A stretch of DNA of 64,000 nt from positions 18,530 through 82,529 of the forward strand of contig JAGFNK010000217.1 of NCBI GenBank assembly GCA_025769875.1, read 5' to 3'. Of this stretch, positions 1 to 13,246 are shown in pieces; position 1 is the stretch's first letter; every line of letters starts with the position of its first letter. The translations under genes were made by a program, and so were the position numbers. Under the pieces are notes generated by a model. It was not told the DNA's origin. It saw nothing but the letters and a program-made list of their open reading frames with translations, and made no database searches. The DNA comes from Russula earlei. Its lineage: Eukaryota; Basidiomycota; Agaricomycetes; Russulales; Russulaceae.

Positions 1-1507
1 CCCAGACTGGATGGTGACACAACCAACGACGCATTCATTTTTGTTCGAGTTGGCGCAAACTTCGAGGCTCGTGGGGTGTTGCGGCTGCCGATGTGCTTCT
101 GTGGGGACTCCTCTGCAGGACGAGGGCGATCAAGGCTGAGGCGTTCGGTGAACGGAGTAGGTAGGGAGCTCGACAAGAACAGTCTTCGAGGAGTTGGCTT
201 CATATTGCTCCTCCCAACATCCTTCTTTCCGAAGATAACGACACCGGGTGTGTTAAAGGAGCTAGCTTTGCCATCGCGTGGTGCAATTATTACAGGACTA
301 ACATCTATAGTCGATGAGGAGGTGGATACTGTCTGAGATGGACTGGCGCGCTCGGGCCGGACCATGCCAAGTGAAACGTCCAAGGTGAAGTGAAGGGGAT
401 GACTGGGGCTAGGGAACCGCCATGGTTGATCGGACGGGAGGCGTGGCGGAGAGTGACGAAAAGACGGTGTAGTAAGTGGATTATAGGGGGATATGGGAAT
501 AACCGGCAGTGGTAGCGAAGGAGATGCCTCACGAGAACGTGGTGCAACCTCTGGTGAGAGAGAGCGCGGAGAGTTTGGGGGAGGTGTAGGACTGTCACGA
601 GAATCTGCTTGAGAGAATGGTGGCCGAGACGGGTCAACTGGGGGGACGAGAACGGGAAACTCTCCTTGGGGTACCCGAGGAGCAGACGGGGGACGTAAGT
701 CAGTATCAATATCGGAATCATTGTCATTCCTTCTATCCGACAAGGCAGATGTGCTTGCCGAGGCGGCAGGTCGAAGGGATCGCAGCCTGGATTTTGACGC
801 CTCATCGACAAGGCTGGTACGTTTAGAGATCGAAAGATTCTCCTTCTCTTGAACACCTTTAGCATCTGTTGCATTAGCAACCTAAAGAAAGTCTCAGCAA
901 AGGGGGAAAAACACATACGACTACCTTTCCTTGATCGGTCGGCATTTTCTCGTCGGTTAGACATAGCAATTTTGTGCTTTTCGAACACATGTCGCCTCCA
1001 CATACTCTTGGCATTGACGCCAGCATATGTCCGCCTGCAAAAAGTGCATCGGAGGCGAGGTTCCTCGCCGTCTGGCCAACCCTCGGCTCCTCGTTCTTTC
1101 AAGTCTTTCTTTTTGGCTGGACACCAGCCTCGTGGAGGTTCGAGTTGAGGAGGGTACGGAATAGCATTAGGATTAGATGTGTGCATTGAGATAAAGTCAG
1201 CAGGATCAAGAAACCAATCGGGATTCATAGCCATAACAGTGTAAGTAAGACCGTCCGGGTATAGATGTGAATCCGGAAAATCGAAGAACGGCGGGTGTAT
1301 GAATATGGTGTTTGGCTCGGCTGGAGAAGGGTCCATTGGGGGAAGTGGATGCGTGAGCGAATTGTTACGCGCTGGAGGTGGAGGTTTCGGAGGTGGATCC
1401 GCAGAGAAGTTAGGCTGGTAGGGGCGAGGATGGAAAGACGCAGACGATGAGGTGAAGAAATCAAGAGTAGGAGATGTGAAGGGACGATTCACTTTGTGAT
1501 CGGTCAT
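1..1507 (-). CDS. Zinc-finger domain protein of unknown function (3' end outside window)
   Basis: The ATG at 1507 begins a proline- and serine-rich N-terminus, followed at about residues 150-175 by a single C2H2-like finger: CTFCRRTYAGV, then RRHVFEKHK. An intron of about 43 bp near 890-930 (GTAGTC to TTTAG) joins this to a second exon that stays open to base 1. That exon encodes a Ser/Pro/Arg-rich tail typical of disordered fungal regulators. No stop is reached, so the C-terminus is missing. The open frame extends upstream of 1507 without an intron, but the codons there look untranslated. The finger suggests nucleic-acid binding; I do not recognise a named family, and the function is unknown. 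Confidence 0.7.
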
Positions 1508-1720
1508 GGTGTCACAGCGGGATAAGACGATCAGAGGGGTTGAAACAGAAGGACTCACTGAAGGGGGCGCGCTGGCGAGTGCGAGTGAATGATGGGTCAG
1601 AGAGGAGAAGTGGAAAGTGAGTTTACAGTTGTTTTTCAGTCGGAGTTGACACGCTTTTGCTTCGCTCACGGTCACACAACGCGTCCATCACGTGACCGTA
1701 GTCACGGGTTGGCACCTTTA

Positions 1721-2382
1721 TTATTCCAATATTCTACAATTAAATCGCAAGGCAAACATATCTATCATATCATAATGGATCAGGTCTTGTCCAAACCTTC
1801 CACGTCCAATTGGACTCACCCAGCTATCGCGATCATTGCACCAAGGGGAATCACTGGTGCCAATCCGCTGAGACTGAGCATCGAGTCAGTGTCCTACTTT
1901 GCCTCCAAAGGATATGTGTGTACTCACCGGCCTTGACTGAGGACAACGGCCATAATGGTGAGTGAGAAGATGAAACCCCCCGCGGCGATGGCCGGGCCCG
2001 CGAAACGGTGCAAACCGAAGCGCGGGTGCGAAGAGACGATGCACAACCCGAGACCATTATAAATCTAAGACGGGGAATACCGTCGGTACAAGTTTAATAC
2101 CAGCACGCATTACCAGGTGTTTACTGCGTAGTGGGCCGCTGTCATAAACGCCTCTACTCTGTCTGGGGGGAAATCGCCAGCAGCCTTGAGAGCATGGGTT
2201 CCGAATGCCCCCGCGGTCATACCCGCCGCGACTGGTAGCACGAGGGAATGTCAATATTTGAATAGTGTTCAAAGAAACCCCAAACCGAATAACACCCCTG
2301 TGCGCCAGAACAGTGATGGATTTGCAAAGATTCTGGATGAAGGGCTTGAAAGCAGGGGAGTCCGGGAGGAGAGTTGGGACAT
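1721..2382 (-). CDS. DUF423/TMEM256 family small membrane protein
   Basis: Three downstream exons read well. One contains GMTAGAFGTHALKAAG and EAFMTAAHYAVNTW, the GAFGAHGL signature of the DUF423/YgdD/TMEM256 family. The second contains HRFAGPAIAAGGFIFS, a membrane span. The third contains LAPVIPLGAMIAIAG, the last span. Introns start GTAATG, GTGAGT and GTGAGT. The first exon is less certain. An ATG at 2382 gives a plausible N-terminus ending in LFWRT, but it joins the next exon in frame only if the CCCC at 2295-2298 is one base shorter. Family members are small four-helix membrane proteins of unclear role. The gene is divergent from SPB1 with only about 130 bp between starts. Confidence 0.7.
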
Positions 2383-2514
2383 TTTTGGTCAGGAGGACAA
2401 GGTGAGGCCTGCGGCTGCGTGTAGGCCTCCCTACCAATGAGGGCACCGGCCCGAAAATTGCCGCGTGTGCCTTGCTATTTTTACGGATACGCGATTTAAG
2501 ACAAAACACTCAAC

Positions 2515-5500
2515 ATGGGCAAGGCACAAAAGAAAACAGGGAAGGATCGCCTGGACAAGTACTACAAACTCGCAAAGTAAGTAGAGTTACTCAATTCCGT
2601 CTAGAATCACTCGACTGTAATATCCCACAGAGAGCAAGGGTATCGTGCACGTTCCGCCTTCAAACTTATTCAGCTGAACAAGAAATACTCCTTCTTGGAA
2701 TCTGCCCGATGCTGCATAGATCTATGCGCTGCGCCTGGGGGGTGGCTTCAGGTTGCGAGCAAGACGATGCCTGTGAATAGTCTAATCGTCGGTGCGTGGA
2801 GCATCTACATTATCGTACCCTGACTGTTTGATACATCTGCTACTTGACAGGCGTTGACCTGGTGGCTATAAAACCAGTTCCACGTGCAACTACTTTTACA
2901 GCCGACATCACTACTGTTCGATGTCGTAACCTCCTTCGAAACGAGCTCAAAGACTGGAAGGCGGATGTGGTACTCCACGATGGTGCACCAAACGTCGGGA
3001 CTGCCTGGATACAGGATGCATATGCTCAGTCGGAGCTCGTTCTTATGAGTTTGAAGCTCGCTGTAGAGTTTCTCATCAAAGGGGGCACATTTGTCACGAA
3101 GGTGTTTCGAAGTAAGGACTACAACAACCTCATCTGGGTCTTCAACCAGTTGTTCGGTAAGGTAGAGGCAACGAAACCTCCTTCTTCCCGGTATGGCTCC
3201 ATGTCCAGCATCCGTGCCTAGTGACCAAACGTTCACCAGAAATGTCTCTGCAGAGATCTTCGTTGTCTGTCGCGAATTTCTTGCTCCAAAAACCATAGAC
3301 CAAAAATTCCTTCGACCCTAAACACGTATTCAAAGACCTCGATTCCGCCGCTCCCCTTGACAAGGATATCGGAGGAAACAATGCTCAGGCTAACGTGTTT
3401 CAACCCGATAAGAAGCGGAGGCATCGTGACGGATACGCCGACAATGACTACACCCTTTTCAAGCAAATAGGTGTAGCTGAATTTATTCATGCTTCTGACC
3501 CTATCACTGTACTAGGGGCGGTGAACAAGATGACCTTTACTACGGAAGAGGAGAGGTCGTACGTCCATCGGCTTCTCTGAGGTACTCCACCTTTGTTAAC
3601 ATCTCGGTTGCAAGTTGGGCTTCGCTCCCTCTCACCTCTTCCGACGTTAAGGCCAACTTGGACGATCTCAAGGTCCTCGGGAAAGGTGATTTCAAAGTCT
3701 TGCTCAAGTGGCGCACCGCCCTCAGAGAAGAGGTCTGTTTTTTGAGCTCTGTCCCTGTTTAATCTCAACGTCTGGTTTTAGTTGGGCTTGGAAGTCAAGA
3801 CAAAGCATGTAGAGGAATTCACCGAGGCAATCGAGGTCGTGGATGTTGTCGACGAAGATGAACAGATTCAATTGGAGGTATGCAATTACGTATCTAAATC
3901 GACGCTGTATTTTAACCCCCTTTAAGTTGGAGCGACTTAATGCGGAGGCTGCCAGCCGAGCAAAACGCGAGCGACGGAAGAACAATGAAGTCAAGAGGAA
4001 GACGATCCAGAGAATGCAGCTACAAATGACAGCACCACTGGACATTGGTCTGGACCAAATCGATGCAGTCCTTAGTCATGGCCAGGAGGACATATTCGAC
4101 CTGGAATATGTGGAGCGAATACCAAGAGGTGAAGGCTTTCCCGATCTAGTTGACTCGGACGAGGACATGGAGCCCGAGAAGAGCAAGGATGACAACAGCT
4201 CGGATGGTGAAGCCTTGGATACCGATGGAGAACAGAACGGCCGATTACAGGCACTAGAAAACGACTTGGATGGGCTATATGAGACATATCGGGAGAGACT
4301 TGCCGAACGTGATGCCAAATTCAAAGTCCGTGAGGCAAGACAGAACGACAAACGACGCGAAGAGTGGTCCGGTATCGACAGAGACGAATCCCAAGCCGAC
4401 ACAAATGATGAGGACGACGGTGGTGGATGGGATGAGATGGAACAGCGTAAAGCCAGGAGCGATGATTCGGACACCTCGTCAATGGACGAGGACGACGAGT
4501 TGTCATCCGACCAGTTATCCAAACGCCAACGACCTCACCATCCAGAGGCACCCCGGAAGAAGGCTCGACTGCTCACCTCTCTTGAGGAACCCCAGACTAC
4601 ACTTCAGAAGTCCAGAAAGACGGACATGTGGTTCAGCCAAGACTTGTTCAAAGGACTGGATGGCTTGAGCGAGGATGTTGAGGAAGAGGATATTTCTCCA
4701 CAACCTTCACAGGACGTCGCGGTGAGACCCTTATCGTTGCCGAAAGTCCTAATCCTCACGGATCAGCCAGACCTCGGGGTCGGAGGACGACGACTCGGAG
4801 CCCCAAACCGAATTCGAAGTTGTACCTAAAGAATCGGACGACGCAGAGATGTGGAATGTCAATGACCCAAACGAAGACGAGTTAAAATCAGTCTCAAATA
4901 AAACGTATCCTTCCCATCGACCTGATTCTCCCCGGTCGACTGATCACCGTATCGATCCAGAGCACGGCTTACTCACGGCAGAGGCAGTGTCCCTCGCTCA
5001 GGCCCTTGTCAATCGGAGAAAAACAAAAACGGAGCTTATCAACGACGGTTTCACGCGCTACTCCCTCAACTCGAAAGAAGGCCTGCCGTCGTGGTTTCTT
5101 GACGACGAGGCTAAGCATTACATTCCCAACATACCCATCACCAAGGAGGCCGTGCAGGCACTGCGCGCCAAGCAGCGCGCTCTCGACGCACGACCTATTA
5201 AAAAGGTCGCAGAAGCAAAGGCCCGGAAGAAGCTGAGGGCTGCGCAGCGCCTAGAGAAGGCTCTGAAGAAAGCTGAGGGTGTCACGCAGACAACTGACCT
5301 GACTGAGCGCGAGAAGGCACAGCAGGTGGAGAAGCTTATGCGCCGGGGTTTGGCGAATAGGAAGAAAAAGGATGTCAAAGTGGTCGTCGCAAAGGGCGTT
5401 CACAAAGGTCTGAAGGGCAGACCGAAGGGCGTCAAGGGTCGTTATGTCATGGTTGACTCGCGAATGAAGAAAGAGGTGAGTCTTGTGTTGTCTCTTTATC

Positions 5501-5580
5501 ATTAAATGGTCTGATACATTTAATAGTTGCGTGCAAAGAAGGGGCGAGAGAAGTTGAATAAAAAACGCAAGCGTAATTAG
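2515..5580 (+). CDS. SPB1: SPB1, FtsJ-type 25S rRNA 2'-O-methyltransferase
   Basis: The start at 2515 gives [20 protein letters not shown], the invariant Spb1 N-terminus. The FtsJ Rossmann domain follows ([12 protein letters not shown] site; [22 protein letters not shown], which supplies catalytic D and K). Next come the DUF3381 middle ([22 protein letters not shown]), an acidic linker, and the Spb1_C tail with [15 protein letters not shown] and a basic C-terminus ending KKRKRN. Seven or more short introns are visible; the last exon ends at 5580. Estimated length is about 880 aa, near the family norm. Spb1 acts in the nucleolus in 60S assembly and methylates the A-loop of 25S rRNA. Near 3307-3314 the frame moves +1 between APKTID and [10 protein letters not shown], where no intron fits. 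This is a one-base insertion, either an error or a lesion. Confidence 0.93.
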
Positions 5581-5690
5581 GCACGCGGTGCACTAGAGCA
5601 TGTTTTTAGGCACCTAGATAATATATCCGGTTCGATGGCTAGTCGCACCATACAACCGCGGTCGAGTTCGGATGATACACCTGATACAGA

Positions 5691-8244
5691 CTAAAGCTCG
5701 GAGCTTCTAAGACTAGTCCTTGCAGTCATCTGATCACACTGTTGGAGGAAAGCATTCCATTCCACTGGGGAGTCAAGTTTATCCGATGAGATCTTTGACC
5801 AGGTAAATAGCGTGATCAGAGGTTGCATGTTATGCGCAACATTAGAAAAGCTCACCACACAAACTGCGGAATTATGCCCGCTTTCAAGATCGAGTGTGCT
5901 CTCGGATGTGACTGCGATCTCAGGGGAAGTGTCCGAAGAGAGGGTTTCCGTGCTTCGCCGGACGCTAGTGTTAGTCACAAGGACGTAATCACGATCGTCG
6001 TAGAATACACGAAGGGGGGGAATTGGCTGAGCAACGTCCGGATCACTGGAGGTCAAACTGTACAGAGGTGTTAGTTCCATCACGCATGGCACCGAGACAC
6101 GCACAAAATTTCAAGCTCGTTCAGGTAATTAAGCAGTTCACCAGGCCTCTGACCGGAAACAAGAGGGTTCATATCCGAGACATTGAAACGGAGGTCCATT
6201 TGGCTGATGTCAAACATTAATAGCAGATCCTCGACCCGACACTCGACGAACCGTACCGATCAGGCATTAGAATGTCTAAATTAGTGGAACTGCCGCTCCA
6301 GAACATTGCACCCTCGAAAACACTCCTCTCTGGAAGGTCGACGGGAAGTCGCACTTGTTTCAGGTCAACAAGTGGGACCTCGAGCCGAATATGATGGGTT
6401 ACGATGGGATCCTGTTCATTGACCTGTAAACAGCGATAAACCAAACGATTAAGGACACTTTGTTTCGAAGGTAGGGCCTTGACAAGTCCCAGTGGAAGAC
6501 TACGTGAAATCAACACAGTGAAAGCAGGACCTTCATGTTTCTCACCTGGGAATAAACGTAGCCGACGATCTCTGTGCAGATAGCCAAGAACGTGTATCTG
6601 AATAAGTCGATCTCCCTGTATAGGGAGCTAGCAACGAGGATCCTGTATCACTTCGAGGGAATGAAAATATAATGTGCCCTGATCTTGAGAAACTTCAGTG
6701 AGTGGTAGAGTACAGCAACATTGACGCTTACGAGACAGATATCACCCTCCTCGACCCACAGCCAGGGATGGTAGTGTTTCCCATAAGCCGATGTTGGAGG
6801 CGAGCTTCTGTCCTGAGGGCACGCTGAGACAATGAATCACCCATCATGGCAATGCGCTTACCCATCCATCGTGAATATACTATTGAGCGAGGGTCCAAGT
6901 CCGATTTGCGAGTGGGTATCTCCTAACCAATCTCCAGCTCTACGCCATCTATAGAAAGTATTTGACTTCATCATCGGAGGCAAGGAACGAGGAACCGAAA
7001 AGGGATATAAGGCGTATGCAAGAGGGGCCGTTGTCGGCGTATGTAATTCCGTGTTGTGGATCTGCTGCGCCAGCAGTTCAGAGGGTTCTGTCTAGCGCAA
7101 CAACGTTAGAAGGTATCAGGTAGTGACAAATCGTGCGTACTTGGTAATATACTCTGATCGCTAGTCTCTGGGCTAACATGATGTTCGTGGGGCGTTTGGC
7201 CCGAACACGTAACTTAAGCAGGGTATCAGATTCTACTCCTGGCTACAGGGTATTCCTCACTTTCTGGTTTCCAATGTCCTCCACAAACGCCCCGGAGAGG
7301 CGTGATATCTTCTGTAGAGCTTCTTTTGACAATGGCTGCGTGAAGGGAGTGTCCACGGTATCCTCCACAATGCCCTACGCCTGATCAATATATTACCAAA
7401 CAGAACACAAAAAGGTAGCTCGCCTTTCGAACGCTGCCAACATAGTTCTCCATCGCCCTGACAGCCTCGCGACTTCCTTCTAAATATATGGAGAGAGGGT
7501 TGGGTTTCACAGAAATGTGCACATTGTATTTCTTTGACAATTGAAACAAATCGGAACCATCTCGAAATGGAGTCAGTAATTTATAGGGTGGGAGATGTAT
7601 GAACAGACCCTTTCCAAGGAGAATAAAAAGCTCGCTTGAGGTGATTTTCAATGCTAGAGAGTGTGAGATAGGTCGGAATAAGAGTCAGAGTAAACATACT
7701 CTGGGAAGCCACTTCAGTACGATCCCTCTGACCACGATTGAGTTCTCTGAAGGGTGGCCATCGCCACGCCTTCTCCACGATAGCTTCCGCGACTGCCATT
7801 TTTCTCCGCTTGGAGCCTATTTGTAGACCATACTGATGGGAAAAAGTCCGCAGCTGATCATGGCTGAAGGAACGACAGATTTTGTCTAGAAGGGCGCTGT
7901 ATTCATGCGCGTACTTCTTCTTCTTTGACTGTGGATCCGAGTGCTCTGAAGGTTTCAGTCGCTCCAAATCTTGCAACGTCGGCGTAGCTTCCATCTGTGA
8001 GAAGGGACGACAGGTAAGACTCAGTTTTACTGGGTTCCAAAGCGCGCCAAGAGGCATCTATGCCGTTCTCAATTGTACTCTGATGGGGAATGGGTTTCGA
8101 ACCGTCGAGAAACTTGGCTGGGCCATCGTTCCCTCGCTTCTCAAGGGTAGACAAATTCGACACAGTAGCGACAAAGCGAGTAGTACGTAACCAGCAACAA
8201 TGAGGAGGGAGCGCGATACGACGAGGGAGAGCAGAGAATTGCAT
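5691..8244 (-). CDS. SLS1-like mitochondrial inner-membrane protein
   Basis: The ATG at 8244 opens an Arg/Ser/Leu-rich N-terminus with few acids, like a mitochondrial targeting peptide. Later exons carry DLERLKPSEHSD, LLDKICRSFSHDQLR, EKAWRWPPFRELNRGQRDRTE and SDLFQLSKKYNVHISVKPNP. This order matches the SLS domain of fungal Sls1, a membrane protein that couples mitochondrial transcription to translation in yeast. The C-terminal exons (6217-6516, 5691-6104) are poorly conserved. Near 7989 the frame moves +1 between YLSSLLTDG and ATPTLQDLERLKP, with no usable intron. The start lies only 33 bp past the stop of the same-strand transporter gene, so the promoter probably lies inside that gene. The family call rests on motif memory and needs an HMM search. 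Confidence 0.65.
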
Positions 8245-8277
8245 AAGGATGTCCGGCCCGGACACACTCTGCTACTG

Positions 8278-10580
8278 CTACGCGCCGTCATCGCGAACCA
8301 TGACCACCTTTCCTTCAACCACCTCGTCGTTCTCGCCCACTGCTCCTTCCCAACCGTTGCTTTCCAGATATTCCATGAATCGCGCATCCTCTTCGGCAAG
8401 GTCCACCCCAGTCATGTCAGGAATGAAAAAGTATGTCACCACAATGCCCGTAACACCGCAAATCGCCGCTATAATGAATGTCCATCTTATTGCGCCGTGG
8501 CACGCGTACTCAGTCGACCTTTCGTGTCAAAAGGCTGCCACTGCTCACCTCTTTCCGAGATGATTTTGAATTGGAGTGAATGCCTGTGTACCAATTGCGG
8601 CACCAGCCTTGCCAACCGCTGCTGACAATCCGTAACACGTCCCACTGCTTAAAGTTAGTACATACCATGAGTCTCGTTCAAGGTTGACTTACCGAATGGG
8701 CGTCGCATACGACCTACGTCCAGGAGCAATCAACATGATCGTGCTTCGAACAAAACCATATTGACTTACTCGGCACTGACAAGACCTAACATATCTCCAG
8801 GGCCCTATATATAGTGGTGTATGAGGAATTTCCTCACGGAGACAGTGATACGGGAAATTACCAAATTCCCTGATGACTGCATTAGTCCATAACTTGAGGA
8901 CATTCGAAGCGTCAGCCGGGACATCTACTCAAACATAAAGAATCATACAATACAACAAAGAGGGGAATGATCTTCGTTATTCTGTCGTATGCAACCCCAA
9001 TGGTCAAACCTGAGGACAACATCGAAACTATTCCCTCCTGGAAGCAAAGACATCCCTTACCGAAAACGAGATAACCACTGAACCCCAAGATCATCTGGTC
9101 TACTTGCTGAGGTGAAGGTGGTATACTCTAATCTAAGAACTTACCGTGTTCCGGCGACCGAGGGGGTTACATAGATACGCTCCGATGAAGACACCAGGTA
9201 GTGCAAGAGAAGAAAGAAGAAGTTGCCACTCTCCAGTTTTCTTGATGTCGTTATTGTGGATGACGCTCGAGATAATGGTCCCCGAAAATACGCCATTAGG
9301 GAAGGTCACAAAATCGTACAAAAACCTGAGCAGTGTCAAACCGCTAATTCGACGCGCGATAAGACCTACCATGCGCCACAAGTGCCAATTAATGACCTCC
9401 GATAATGTTTGAACACCAGGCAGTATGGTACTCTTGCTAAAGCCAAGACCACGGTGTCAACAACGAAAGCCGGTGGTACACAAGGACTAGTCATGCTCAC
9501 TCTTGATAGCCCCTTTGCGGTAAAGCTTGGAGCTCATCATCCTTAACCGGAAAACCAGTACGGTGAGTGGAAGGACAATTCCGATGCCAAAACAGACACG
9601 CCAGACAGTAGGAAGATGATTCTCCCCAGCGATTGAAAGAACGATAAGGAAGACGGAAGAAGCCAAGGGTCCACCAAACTTACAGAGATAAACGTCACTG
9701 TTGATACTAGAACAATTTCGACTGTGGGACTCACCGAAAGAACAAAGTTTGTGACCATGATGAAAACTAATGCAAGACCAGCATGATTTGTCACGATACA
9801 AACGAAAATCAAGCCAAAAAGCATACTGGGGCCACGTTTGCTTAACATTTGCTCGTTTGCTGCCTCACTGGCGCTGGTAGATGATGCGGGATATTCGCCA
9901 CCGACACCCTGGTAAGAGAATTAGGTACCAACGAACAGACAATATCAACAACACGGACAATTCCCGTTATCCCTCGGGCAAAAGTTAAGAACCAGAACAA
10001 TCCCTTGGCACTACCATGCGCGCCATGTGCAGCGGTGCCTAGAGCAGCGCCAAGAACGATAAGCAGTGTGGTGAAGACAAGTGCCACCTTCCGTCCCATG
10101 CGATCGCACACCAACCCAACGAATAGCTGGCCTATGATTGCACCTATACAAAAAAAGGTCGAGCTCCAATGGTGACGTCCGAATGGGAATGTTTTACCGA
10201 CTAATAGAGCATTAGAAACCCGCGTAGAGACAGTTGATGTATAGTCCTTTGGATATAAACGTTTAAACACCACCTAGCAGCAAAATCTGAGTTTTAGCAG
10301 AGTCGAAACCGCAAACGATTTACGTTGGTCATGGTCATGAGGTTGTTCTGATCTATACATTTTTGTATCGTCAGCACTACGCACACGATGGCGTCTGATA
10401 ACACGCTTAATTCGACTTACATCCATCGCTGATAAGTCCAAATGCTGCAGCGGCGATAGTGAAGTAGGCGCTTATTTTCTCTCTCGCAGTCATGCTAGTG
10501 GCAACCTGTTTGCCAAGATCTGGAACAACGTCTGCACTCATTGTCGCCACCGCCTGCTTCGTGTCGTCGCGCGAATCCAT
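8278..10580 (-). CDS. GIT1-like MFS transporter (phosphate:H+ symporter family)
   Basis: The ATG at 10580 starts MDSRDDTKQAVATMS, then FGLISDGYQNNLMTMTN after the first splice. About ten short exons follow. They contain the MFS loop signature GLVCDRMGRKVAL, ARGITGI joined to GVGGEYPASST, WRVCFGIGIVLPLTV, LYDFVTFPNGVFSG and PLGRRNT, and end DMTGVDLAEEDARFMEYLE before the stop at 8278. This arrangement matches Git1-type transporters of glycerophosphodiesters, within the same MFS branch as Pho84. Twelve spans are expected; I could follow most of them. No frameshift was seen. Substrate is inferred from family resemblance only; a phosphate or other organophosphate substrate is possible. Confidence 0.75.
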
Positions 10581-13246
10581 GACAAGTAAACCGGAACAAC
10601 GGTGGATACCTTACCCAGGAGGGAGAACAAATTTAAGGGTGAAGATGTTCTATGTAGGAAATCCTCTTGAAGTTATTTATACTACTCTCTCGAGGAGAGA
10701 CAGCAGAAGCCATATCATGTACGAAAATCATACACGTGCGTCCGCCGGTCGCAACCCAGGTCGGGTGTGGATAGCTGGGGCTTCGTGCCACGGTGGCTTC
10801 GGCTAAAGAGCCGGAAAGGTGTTGCTCAGTGGTGTACTTAGTCTAACGGCTCGGCATTCCCTCGTGACGTCGAGAAGTCCGGGCCTGTCCACACCGAGCA
10901 CGTTTTCGTTAGATACAGTGAAAGACCCCCGCGACCATGACACGATTGCAGACAGAGGAAGCTCACGACTAACCGGCTCGGACCGTTAGCCACATGAAGT
11001 TACATATCAGGCGTGCCTGGGGAAGAACTTCAGGACTTGTCCATCACTAATGGAGGACCATCTTTCGTCTGAGAAGGTTTGGAAGCATGTGCAAAGAAAC
11101 TGGCGTCCGGGAAACGATTCATTCGATCGTGAGGCGGATGGTAAACTGCAAGTGAGACGGCAAGACATGTTCACATGGCCCAGATCTTGATGACATATCG
11201 CAAGCATCAACTCGAAGAAATTTCGTGATTTGTACAATGATCGCCGATTGCCTACTTTGCGTATTCGCTCTTGTGCACTGTCACTCTGAAGGCTTTCGCA
11301 TACACATCAAAACTTGTACTTCATGCGTTTCGATGAGCCAGGGGGGGACTTCCAAGCATTGTGGATACAACGACGGCCATCTACTCTGGATCTGAGCAAA
11401 TGATGACACGCACGGGCACGGGCTTAAACTCACGTTATTCCATCCCAGCAACACTTACCTACTCCCAGTTTCACCCCTCAAAATTTGCTTTTCACAGGTA
11501 TCATTCCATCCTTCAAATGCGGTGATAATGCGGTCAAGTATGGTCCCATGTAAAACACACTTGTTACACGACCGTCGCTACCTCGCTTCTGCCTGATACA
11601 AACCTCGAACGAAGCAGATATTATTGAAAACCTAGTTTTATCGCCTCCACGGGCCCAGGCCGATTCGGCATGGCAGTATCACTCATTTCGTGCGTTCTGA
11701 TGCTGCTAATCGGCCGCCCACTTATCTGGGCACCTACCTGTCAACGTTAATGGGTTCATTTCAACCGGGCGCAGTCGCTGCTGAAACAATTCGCACGGTA
11801 TCGTGACCATCACTAAGACTGAGCGCTAATCAACGACAATGAGGAACACGCATGCCCTCACCGCCAACTGACACAGGACACATGCGGTTTCTGTCCAGCC
11901 CTTCTCAACGCGCTGCAGGTAGACGGATTCTCACACCCGACGCATGAAATTTTCTCGCACTTGTACGGCCATATTATTAACGCCTTCGATATGATGGAAT
12001 GTTTCTTGTCGTTCCTTTCGTCTGTCGTGGGCATCCATGAGAACCATAGCCAGAATCGCGGTTCTACATACCCAGTTCAGGCGATTTCTTCCATGCACGG
12101 CGGCCAGGCGCCGATCCCCACCAGACCCTGCTTGTTAACCCTGTGCAGGACAAGGTGGGACGTGGGATGACAGGTGCTTAACTATTTCGGACGCAGTCCA
12201 CATGTTGGACAGGTGCTACAAGAAGCATTGAAGTTACTTCGGAGTCTTTCTCTTGAACTCGATGACTATACCGGTACCAAAAGAAAAGCTGAACCGGAAG
12301 CATCTGTGGCACACCGGGCATGGCAAAGGACCGATATGTTGACTCACGGCGTGCCAAACGGCAATGGTGTTCCTGACACAGACCCCCCAAGAAGGACTGC
12401 AGAGGACCGATCTAGATGTGTATTCCGTATCCCGGGACCAATCGAACTTATGAACATGTCTACTTCCCATTTATTATGAAGGAAGAAGACGTAAGGTGGA
12501 CGACTAATGGATCAGATGTCACGAACGCGGAATCCAGGCCTCGAATGAGTTGGTGATATGCTGTTTGTGACGACTTGAAATGTCAATAATATGACTATTC
12601 GAGATATGGGACACTCCACTACGGCGAGCCAATGACTCGACAGCCGCCCACCATGGCAGGGCATCGGGGCAACGATGCTAAGCCATTGCCTCGTGCCACG
12701 CGGTAGCTGACACAGGTCTCCTAATTGTTCAAGGATTAAGCATCTTTCACCCCAAACGGAACTGTTATGTCGTCATATCGGACTTGAACTGACTAGGGAA
12801 TTCACTCGGGGAAATGGTACAGTAGTCCACTTCTCGCCTGAGAAGCCGGTTTTTAAAGCTGCTATTCCACACAACACAAACTTCACGCCAGCGCCACTGC
12901 GCTGACTCGGAAGAAGAGCGACAGGCGTTCTAGAGTAGGGCTGTGTGAACTTGAACCTTGACATGGAATACTGTATTGCGCTGTTCTGTTTGAGTGGGGT
13001 TTGAGGCTCCGGCAGCACGTACTCGAGCCCGGAGACTCCAACACCATTACAACTTTGGACGTTAGGTTAGAACATGCCCATACGGAAGATGCAATGAGTG
13101 AGGGTAAAAAGGTGACTCTCGAGTTGGTAGGGTGGACAGAGATAAACCATCGTGAGAAAGCGACGATCGGCCAGTCATGGTCAATCTTATCAGTTAACGG
13201 TAACAACAACCATTGACCTGCACTCCCTAATCCTCGCCGTGCAGCA
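10581..13246. other. 2.7 kb stretch without a supported gene
   Basis: Only short unconvincing open frames occur. The best is a plus-strand stretch at about 11876-12070, reading CGFCPALLNALQ and later LYGHIINAFDMMECFL. It has no clear start or splice partners, so it could be a decayed exon. The stretch lies upstream of both the transporter (leftward) and the HapX-like gene (rightward), so it may hold long regulatory or leader sequence. CCAAT pentamers occur near 12444 and 12627. No tRNA, LTR or terminal inverted repeat was recognised. Confidence 0.5.
13185..13194 (-). promoter_or_regulatory. Possible GATA site upstream of the HapX-like gene
   Basis: The minus strand reads AACTGATAAG about 55 bp before the ATG of the HapX-like gene. 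Fungal iron repressors of the SreA/Cir1 GATA class bind ATCWGATAA and often control hapX. This site differs from that consensus at one position, and short GATA motifs arise by chance, so it is only a candidate. Confidence 0.25.
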
